Shown piece by piece: positions 58,622 to 64,000 of a DNA stretch of 64,000 nt. Numbering within the stretch: the stretch's first letter is position 1; each line of letters starts with the position of its first letter. Origin of the DNA: Altibacter sp. HG106 (lineage in GTDB: Bacteria > Bacteroidota > Bacteroidia > Flavobacteriales > Flavobacteriaceae); NCBI RefSeq assembly GCF_028561755.1, contig NZ_JAQQTD010000009.1, positions 1 to 64,000 on the forward strand, read 5' to 3'. The notes beneath the pieces are model-generated. The model was given only the letters and a program-made list of their open reading frames with translations. It was not told the DNA's origin and did no database searches. Both the position numbers and the translations under genes were made by a program.

Positions 58622-60451
58622 GTGAAAATAATTGCTATGATTCCCGCTCGTTATGGGGCGTCACGTTTTCCAGGAAAGCTCATGCAGGACCTCGGCGGCA
58701 TGTCGGTTATTCTTAGAACCTATAAAGCCACTGTCGAAACCCAATTGTTCGATGCTGTATATGTCGTCACTGATGACGAGATCATTTTCAATGAAATTGA
58801 AAGCAACGGTGGAAAGGCGATCATGAGTCAGAAAGAACACGAATGCGGAAGCGATCGCATTGCGGAAGCAGTCGCTACTATGGATGTGGATATCGTAGTA
58901 AACGTGCAAGGAGATGAACCTTTTACGAGCAGAGACTCTTTAGAAAAGGTACTTAGTGTATTCCAAGGTCCAGATGCCGAGAAGATCGATTTGGCCTCGC
59001 TTATGACCGAAATACACGATTGGAAAGAAATTAGCGATCCCAACTGCGTGAAGGTAATTGTTGATCAACATAATTTTGCCTTATACTTTTCCCGATCTCC
59101 TATTCCGTATCCGCGCGATAAGAATACTGCGGTTCAATATTATAAGCATAAGGGTATTTATGCGTTTCGAAAAGAATCACTAATGGATTTTTACCGATGG
59201 CCCATGCGTGGGTTAGAAGCTGCTGAAAAAATAGAATGCATACGATATTTGGAATACGGAAAAAACATAAAAATGGCCATATCTAACACAAAAGGAATTG
59301 AAATAGATACTCCCGAAGATCTGGTACGCGCCAACAAAGCGTTGCAGCAAACGGAAGAAAAATCGGTGAACCATCGCTATCGCAACTTTCCCATGGTTCC
59401 CAAAGTGGTCTACGGCTCCGGAAGCTTTGACCAACTCACCTCCATTCTCGCTCCTAATAGAAACGAGAACGCGCCATTTATCTTTTTGGTAGACGATGTT
59501 TTTCGTGGCAATCCATTTCTTATGGATCGTATCGAACTCCATTTCAATGACAAGGTATTTTTTATCTCGGCCGATGAAGAACCCAAGACTTCCCAAGTGG
59601 ATGCTATTGTTGCCAACATTCAATCTGAATTCACGCGCATCCCCTCTGGAATTATTGGCATCGGAGGAGGCACGGTTCTCGACCTTGCAAAAGCAGTTTC
59701 CATTATGCTCACCAACAAAGGAAGCGCCGCCGATTATCAAGGCTGGGACCTCGTTCTCAATAAGGCAGTTTATCATGTGGGAATACCCACCATATCAGGC
59801 ACAGGCGCAGAAGTTTCTCGCACCGCTGTGCTCACTGGACCCATAAAAAAATTAGGGATCAATAGTGACTTCACCCCCTTCGATCAGGTTATTATGGATC
59901 CCGAACTTACGCAAGGAATTCCGAAGAATCAATGGTTTTATACGGGGATGGATTGTTTTATCCATTGTGTTGAATCGCTCAATGGAACGTTCCTCAATGA
60001 ATTCAGTAAAAGCTATGGTGAAAAAGCCTATGATATTTGCTTAGAGATTTTTCTTAAACAAGAGCTGACCGAAGAAGAAGCTAGAGGTAAATTAATGATG
60101 GCTTCCTGGCATGGTGGAATGAGCATTGCTTATTCGCAGGTAGGAGTGGCACATGCCATGAGTTACGGACTCTCTTATGTGTTAGGTACGAAACACGGCT
60201 TAGGTAATTGTATTGTATTTAATCATTTGGAAGAATTTTACCCAAAGGATGTCGCGGTATTCAAAGAAATGGTGGCACTACATGATATTCATATCCCACA
60301 AGGACTCTGTAAGAACCTGTCAAATGCTGAAATGGATACCATGATCGATATTGCCTTAGGCTTGGTACCGCTATGGGAAAACGCGCTTGGCGAAGATTGG
60401 GAGCAAAAAATGACTCGAGACCGACTGCGTTCGCTATATTTGAAGATGTAG
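58622..60451 (+). CDS. kdsB: Fused 3-deoxy-manno-octulosonate cytidylyltransferase and Kdo 8-oxidase-like Fe-alcohol dehydrogenase (KdsB-KdnB)
   Basis: A 609-residue single ORF. Residues 1-242 are Kds[14 protein letters not shown] near 7-19, N-V-Q-G-D-E-P near 94-100, and I-D-T-P-E-D-L. Residues ~249-609 are a complete group III iron alcohol dehydrogenase resembling KdnB: G-G-G-T-V-L-D at 348-354 and metal ligands D444, H448, H511 and H525. Kdn enzymes oxidise Kdo at C8 as the first step to 8-amino-Kdo, and KdsB then activates the sugar as a CMP derivative. The two domains are usually separate genes. An in-frame GTG at 59366 (V249) could still start a free KdnB. Start codon GTG at 58622. KdnA is not in this window. 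Confidence 0.9.
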   Translation: MKIIAMIPARYGASRFPGKLMQDLGGMSVILRTYKATVETQLFDAVYVVTDDEIIFNEIESNGGKAIMSQKEHECGSDRIAEAVATMDVDIVVNVQGDEPFTSRDSLEKVLSVFQGPDAEKIDLASLMTEIHDWKEISDPNCVKVIVDQHNFALYFSRSPIPYPRDKNTAVQYYKHKGIYAFRKESLMDFYRWPMRGLEAAEKIECIRYLEYGKNIKMAISNTKGIEIDTPEDLVRANKALQQTEEKSVNHRYRNFPMVPKVVYGSGSFDQLTSILAPNRNENAPFIFLVDDVFRGNPFLMDRIELHFNDKVFFISADEEPKTSQVDAIVANIQSEFTRIPSGIIGIGGGTVLDLAKAVSIMLTNKGSAADYQGWDLVLNKAVYHVGIPTISGTGAEVSRTAVLTGPIKKLGINSDFTPFDQVIMDPELTQGIPKNQWFYTGMDCFIHCVESLNGTFLNEFSKSYGEKAYDICLEIFLKQELTEEEARGKLMMASWHGGMSIAYSQVGVAHAMSYGLSYVLGTKHGLGNCIVFNHLEEFYPKDVAVFKEMVALHDIHIPQGLCKNLSNAEMDTMIDIALGLVPLWENALGEDWEQKMTRDRLRSLYLKM

Positions 60452-60463
60452 CCAAACGCCGTT

Positions 60464-61000
60464 ATGGGGATTACTAAATTTATCTTTCACAAGGTGCTGG
60501 GATGGGAAATCCAGGGAAAATTCGACCCAACCATCAAGAAATCGGTAGTGATTGTGGTGCCACATACAAGCTGGCACGACTTCTATGTTGGGGCATTTAC
60601 AAGACGTATCCTCAAAACAGACATTCATTTTATTGCCAAAAAAGAGTTGTTTAAAGGTCCAATGGGCGCCTATTTCAGGTGGATGGGTGGTGCTCCTTTA
60701 GATCGTACTCCAGGCCAGCAAAAAACCGCTGCTATTGCTTCCTTATTCGCAGATCGGGACGAATTTCGACTTGCATTGGCGCCGGAGGGAACCCGTAAAA
60801 AAGTGAACGCCTGGAAAACCGGCTATTACTACATTGCCCTGGCCGCGGAAGTGCCCATCATTCCCGTGGCATTTGACTATAGTACCAAAACAGTCTTTAT
60901 TCATCCTGCCTTTTACCCCACAGGCGATCTTTCCAAAGACACCACAATACTTCGCGCGTACTATCAAAACGTTGTAGGAAAGGTTCCTGAAAGAACCTAG
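60464..61000 (+). CDS. 1-acyl-glycerol-3-phosphate acyltransferase-like protein (LPLAT)
   Basis: A 178-residue PlsC-fold acyltransferase: the H-x4-D motif in P-H-T-S-W-H-D near 33-39, F-I-A-K-K-E-L near 60, and A-P-E-G-T-R near 104. It is shorter than PlsC and lacks N-terminal membrane helices, typical of the small LPLAT group in Bacteroidota. It begins 12 bp after the KdsB-KdnB gene, so a role in lipid A or envelope lipid acylation is reasonable but inferred. Confidence 0.87.
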   Translation: MGITKFIFHKVLGWEIQGKFDPTIKKSVVIVVPHTSWHDFYVGAFTRRILKTDIHFIAKKELFKGPMGAYFRWMGGAPLDRTPGQQKTAAIASLFADRDEFRLALAPEGTRKKVNAWKTGYYYIALAAEVPIIPVAFDYSTKTVFIHPAFYPTGDLSKDTTILRAYYQNVVGKVPERT

Positions 61001-61197
61001 GTCCTTTAACAGTACTCATACTTTTCTTAACGCCTTTTTATGGAAAACTTTTGTTAACCTCTTTGCGAAAGAGTAACTGTAAAATGCTTATTTTCAATAT
61101 ACTGTAGTTAAATATACGTTAAGTATGCCCCCAATTTTCTAGTGCCTTCGAGAATTGTAGTAACTACGTACCAATAATCAAAAACAAATCTAACATT

Positions 61198-62241
61198 ATG
61201 AAAAAGATTAAATGGATGGCGTTAAGCCTTGCAACTGTAGGATTGCTTGCATCATGCAGTAATGATGACAATGGTACAGTGACCGGTGATGATACTACAG
61301 ATGATACCGTAGCATTGCGATCTGAATTGTATGCTTCAAACAACAACAACGGAAATGTTACCAATTATAATGTTTCTGACCTGTCTGTAGAAGATTCTGA
61401 AACCTATATTACAATTTCTCAGGATTCCGAAGGCATTTATTACGACGCTACCGATGATGAGTTGGTGCAAGCTTCGAGAACCTTGGGACAACTAAACTCT
61501 TATGCCGATATTTCATTGGCAGATGATGGAATCAATTTGGCGTTGAACTTTTCAAGTACCGCCGATCTAACGAGTCCGCGCGACATCGCAGTGGGTGGTG
61601 GCGTATATGTAGTTGCTGATAATAGTGACGTAGACGGAGACCCGATGACCGATGACGGAAGATTGTATGTATATGTAGAAGAAAGTTCTGGATTTACCCT
61701 GCGTAACACAGTAACGGTCGATTTTGCCGTATGGGGAATTGAATTTGTAAACAGTGACCTGTATGTTGTGGTAGATAAAACTTCAGACATCGCCGTATTC
61801 AACAATTTTGCCACCGGGTATACTATCGATGAAACGGCTACACCGTCTAAACGTGTAACGATTGAAGGAATTGTAAGAACTCATGGATTGGCATTTGACG
61901 GCAATACCATGATCCTAACAGACGTGGGAGATGCCGGTTCAGACACTGACGGCGCATTTCATATCATTACAGAATTCCAAAGCAAAATTGCCGGAATTTC
62001 AGACGGTGGAACCCTGCTTGTCGCTGGAAATCAGGTACGCGTTGCAGGAAGCAGTACATTTCTCGGAAACCCTGTAGCAGCTGAGTTCGACGCTGAAACA
62101 AACACGGTTTACATCGCCGAACGTGCCAACGGTGGCGGACGAGTGCTTGCCTTTACCGATGCAAATGCTGGCGGAGACATAAGTCCAACCGCTAATTACG
62201 AATTGCAAGGAGCTTCTTCTCTATACTTGTATAAAGAGTAA
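61198..62241 (+). CDS. Hypothetical lipoprotein, beta-propeller-like
   Basis: A 347-residue predicted lipoprotein (L-L-A-S-C, Cys20), then an Asp/Thr-rich linker (D-D-N-G-T-V-T-G-D-D-T-T-D-D). The remainder repeats strand patterns such as L-Y-V-V-V-D-K, H-G-L-A-F-D-G-N-T-M-I-L-T-D-V-G and N-T-V-Y-I-A-E-R-A-N-G-G-G-R-V-L-A-F, like NHL/YVTN-type propeller blades. No catalytic motif. It is monocistronic, with ~197 bp of upstream DNA in which I see no consensus promoter, and ends in a strong terminator. Confidence 0.75.
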   Translation: MKKIKWMALSLATVGLLASCSNDDNGTVTGDDTTDDTVALRSELYASNNNNGNVTNYNVSDLSVEDSETYITISQDSEGIYYDATDDELVQASRTLGQLNSYADISLADDGINLALNFSSTADLTSPRDIAVGGGVYVVADNSDVDGDPMTDDGRLYVYVEESSGFTLRNTVTVDFAVWGIEFVNSDLYVVVDKTSDIAVFNNFATGYTIDETATPSKRVTIEGIVRTHGLAFDGNTMILTDVGDAGSDTDGAFHIITEFQSKIAGISDGGTLLVAGNQVRVAGSSTFLGNPVAAEFDAETNTVYIAERANGGGRVLAFTDANAGGDISPTANYELQGASSLYLYKE

Positions 62242-62260
62242 GAAAAGTTTCTTAAGACAA

Positions 62261-62292
62261 AAAAAGAGCAGCTATGTAGCTGCTCTTTTTCG
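62261..62292. terminator. Bidirectional terminator between the lipoprotein gene and yebC
   Basis: AAAAAGAGCAGCTA (62261-62274) and TAGCTGCTCTTTTT (62277-62290) are perfect complements over 14 bp. Confidence 0.88.
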
Positions 62293-62309
62293 TTGTATAT
62301 ACGCTTCAA

Positions 62310-63035
62310 TTATTCTTCCGAAGAGCTTTCATCCATGGTGTGATATACATTCTGAACATCGTCGTCTTCCTCGATCTTCTCTAGTAATTTATCGACATCT
62401 TCAGCTTCTTCAGCACTAATCTTTTTCGTCACCTGCGGAATGTATTCAAATCCGGAGGAAAGTATCTCAATGTCATTATCTTCTAGGTACGACTGTATGG
62501 CTCCGAAGCTTTCAAAAGGGGCGTAAATTAATACGCCATCGTCATCTTCAAAGATTTCTTCCACCCCAAAGTCGATCAATTCGAGTTCCAGTTCTTCCAT
62601 ATCCTTTCCATCGGCGTCAATGCGAAAATTACACACATGATCGAACATAAAGGCCACAGATCCGGACACCCCGAGACTTCCATCACATTTATTAAAATAA
62701 GAGCGCACATTCGCAACAGTACGCGTATTATTGTCGGTTGCCGTTTCAATAAGAATAGCGATACCATGTGGGGCATACCCTTCAAAAAGTACTGTTTTAA
62801 AATCCCCTAAACTCTTATCACTAGCCCGTTTAATAGCCCGTTCAATATTGTCTTTAGGCATGTTCACCGCCTTCGCGTTCTGAATCACGGCTCGCAATTT
62901 GGCGTTGGTGTCGGGGTCAGGTCCGCCTTCTTTCACCGCCATAACGATATCTTTCCCAATACGCGTAAACGCCTTGGACATGGCTGCCCAGCGTTTCATT
63001 TTTCTTGCTTTTCTGAACTCAAAAGCTCTTCCCAT
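62310..63035 (-). CDS. YebC/PmpR family transcriptional/translational regulator
   Basis: A 241-residue YebC-family protein: M-G-R-A-F-E-F-R-K-A-R-K at the N-terminus, A-M-S-K-A-F-T-R-I-G-K-D-I near 17, N-M-P-K-D-N-I-E-R-A near 58, and an acidic C-terminus. Members bind DNA, and some act on ribosomes stalled at proline-rich sites. The ATG at 63035 is conserved; an in-frame start 33 bp upstream is rejected. A full consensus promoter and a leader hairpin precede it. Confidence 0.92.
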   Translation of the reverse strand: MGRAFEFRKARKMKRWAAMSKAFTRIGKDIVMAVKEGGPDPDTNAKLRAVIQNAKAVNMPKDNIERAIKRASDKSLGDFKTVLFEGYAPHGIAILIETATDNNTRTVANVRSYFNKCDGSLGVSGSVAFMFDHVCNFRIDADGKDMEELELELIDFGVEEIFEDDDGVLIYAPFESFGAIQSYLEDNDIEILSSGFEYIPQVTKKISAEEAEDVDKLLEKIEEDDDVQNVYHTMDESSSEE

Positions 63036-63053
63036 AAGTATGCTAGTATTAAT

Positions 63054-63076
63054 AAAAAGGAACGACATTCCTTTTT
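63054..63076 (-). terminator. AT-rich hairpin in the yebC leader
   Basis: AAAAAGGAA (63054-63062) pairs with TTCCTTTTT (63068-63076) around a 5-nt loop. It lies just after the predicted yebC transcription start. It could terminate the upstream pterin dehydratase transcript or act as a weak attenuator. Confidence 0.4.
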
Positions 63077-63086
63077 TGAATCGCTA

Positions 63087-63116
63087 CAAATTTAAAAAAT
63101 TGAAGTAGATAGCAAA
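63087..63116 (-). promoter_or_regulatory. Bacteroidota promoter of yebC
   Basis: On the minus strand, TTTG (63113-63116) and TAAATTTG (63087-63094) are separated by 18 bp. The predicted start is near 63082, giving a ~46-nt leader. Confidence 0.7.
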
Positions 63117-63118
63117 CC

Positions 63119-63400
63119 TTAGCTCACTAATTTGTCGATGATCTGTGCCAGTTGAAAATCCTTCTCTGTAACGCCCCCCGCATCATGCGTGGAAAGCGAA
63201 ATATTCACCTTGTTATAAACGTTCGACCAATCTGGATGATGTTCTAGCTTTTCGGCTTCAAAAGCAATTCGCGTCATCAGTGAAAAAGCGTCTTTAAAAT
63301 CTCTAAATTCTATTGAGGTATGCAAGGCATTCTCTTCGTAAAGCCATCCATCCAGAGTGGCAATGTGTTTTTTTATTTCTGAGGCTGATAAGGCTTTCAT
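63119..63400 (-). CDS. 4a-hydroxytetrahydrobiopterin dehydratase (PCD/DCoH)
   Basis: A 93-residue pterin-4a-carbinolamine dehydratase. The family motif is visible: H-H-P-D-W-S-N-V-Y-N-K-V-N-I-S-L-S-T-H-D near 57-76, with the catalytic His pair and T-H-D-A-G-G. It recycles the pterin cofactor of aromatic amino-acid hydroxylases or supports molybdopterin-type chemistry. It overlaps the upstream SDR gene by 4 bp (ATGA). Confidence 0.92.
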   Translation of the reverse strand: MKALSASEIKKHIATLDGWLYEENALHTSIEFRDFKDAFSLMTRIAFEAEKLEHHPDWSNVYNKVNISLSTHDAGGVTEKDFQLAQIIDKLVS

Positions 63401-64000
63401 AAAATGTTTTTTAAGGTTGAAATTTCATCAAATAAGGTACAGGCATCTATCACTTCCGTAGTGGTTATCTGATAGGTCTTCGGAAGTTTTTTTGCTTTGG
63501 GAAGCACTGCGAGATATGCATCGTCATTGCTACTGTACACTTTTTTAAAGATAGGCATTTTATCGCCCAAAGCCGAAGCGATCTCATAAAAAAGGTCGTC
63601 GTGGTGTATGAGGTCTTCACTCGCTAGATGATAAATACCGTGCAATTCCCGATTGATTATATAATGCATTTGTTGGCATACTTTATCGATCGTAGTCACA
63701 CTAACAATAATATTTGGAAACACTTCAAAAGGCGCCTCGTGCTTAATAGCTTGTTTTAATTGTACCACCATGGGAGCATTGACGCCTAATACTAAGGGCA
63801 GACGTGCGATACTGTAGCGCTTCGCAGGGAGTTGCCGCAATAGCCTTTCTACCGCCAAATGACGTTTGCCAATTGCCGACACCGTAGAGGGAACGGTTTC
63901 TTCGTACGAAGGATAGTTCTGATTGCCATCAAACACCACTACAGAAGAAATATAGATCAACCGAACAGAAGTATTTGCTTCCAAATATGCAATGACATCT
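63397..64000 (-). CDS. NAD-dependent epimerase/dehydratase-family protein, C-terminal part (runs off the window)
   Basis: An open reading frame that continues past the right edge; the start codon and N-terminal NAD-binding glycine motif lie outside. The visible ~200 residues include Y-I-S-S-V-V-V-F-D-G, a substrate-site region G-K-R-H-L-A-V-E-R (the Y-x3-K analogue is G-x-x-H/K here and is not certain), R-L-P-L-V-L-G-V, and G-I-Y-H-L-A-S-E-D. This is typical of extended SDRs of the RmlD/sugar epimerase type. It is cotranscribed with the pterin dehydratase gene. Confidence 0.75.
   Translation of the reverse strand, partial: DVIAYLEANTSVRLIYISSVVVFDGNQNYPSYEETVPSTVSAIGKRHLAVERLLRQLPAKRYSIARLPLVLGVNAPMVVQLKQAIKHEAPFEVFPNIIVSVTTIDKVCQQMHYIINRELHGIYHLASEDLIHHDDLFYEIASALGDKMPIFKKVYSSNDDAYLAVLPKAKKLPKTYQITTTEVIDACTLFDEISTLKNIL

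Noticed and set aside
61001-61197. Possible small RNA in the 197-bp gap before the propeller lipoprotein gene
   Set aside because: AT-rich with no stable hairpin or consensus promoter that I could identify.

Overview
The window is chromosomal DNA from a member of the Flavobacteriia (Bacteroidota), probably a marine Flavobacteriaceae. The support is type IX secretion (PorQ and two cargo proteins with C-terminal type A sorting domains), Bacteroidota promoters (TTTG, 18-19 bp, TAnnTTTG), few Shine-Dalgarno sites, many SPII lipoproteins, and lineage families such as DUF6048, DUF6452, DUF3822, head-GIN and CCC-motif proteins. The gene set is almost entirely core housekeeping. I see no insertion sequence, prophage, CRISPR array or tRNA, and no gene-free stretch longer than 300 bases.

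Layout. 1-73: the 3' end of a 5S rRNA gene and the rrn terminator. 84-10058: hemolysin III, a ZIP transporter, two rRNA methyltransferases (a THUMP enzyme and RlmD), ornithine aminotransferase, small membrane proteins, a T9SS cargo protein and an Smr protein. 10059-16337: a calcium-repeat lipoprotein, cysteine desulfurase, a TonB-dependent receptor and an M23 peptidase. 16424-18880: a cell-division/RNA locus (coiled-coil protein, ZapA, 6S RNA, RNase Y). 18894-24083: aldo/keto reductase, XerD, four small outer-membrane barrels and AroQ. 24104-29389: dihydrolipoyl dehydrogenase, two MsrB enzymes, a collagen-like lipoprotein, an M48 lipoprotein and an MFS transporter. 29420-35051: an ECF sigma / putative anti-sigma / DUF4097 / head-GIN operon divergent from lon. 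35116-42403: porQ-cmk, an M20 amidohydrolase, rpsA, then a small lipoprotein and a T9SS-exported subtilase. 42578-50820: pyrR-pyrB-STAS-like protein-rnz, pdxH, sixA-like gene-ppk1-ppx, and a GAF histidine kinase. 50827-56958: a nucleotidase, MiaE, DnaX, RNase P RNA, two paralogous small proteins, RsmD, DUF3822 and a pseudopilin-like protein. 57049-64000: a RecD-like helicase, a KdsB-KdnB fusion, an acyltransferase, a lipoprotein, YebC, a pterin dehydratase and a truncated SDR gene.

Links between genes. PyrR and PyrB act in pyrimidine synthesis and salvage. SixA, PPK1 and PPX form a polyphosphate block with overlapping ends. PorQ belongs to the export machinery used by the two sorting-domain proteins. 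The sigma operon probably senses envelope or protein-folding stress next to lon. The KdsB-KdnB fusion points to an 8-amino-Kdo lipopolysaccharide core.

Most notable: (i) a stand-alone lipoprotein homologous to the propeptide of the subtilase encoded 1 bp downstream, a possible surface protease/inhibitor pair; (ii) the in-frame KdsB-KdnB fusion; (iii) a perfect 28-bp palindrome just ahead of the rpsA start codon; (iv) a cysteine-rich insert in ornithine aminotransferase; (v) a 12-codon ORF with a strong Shine-Dalgarno site in front of lon; (vi) a CDS that ends inside the 3' strand of the RNase P RNA P1 helix.
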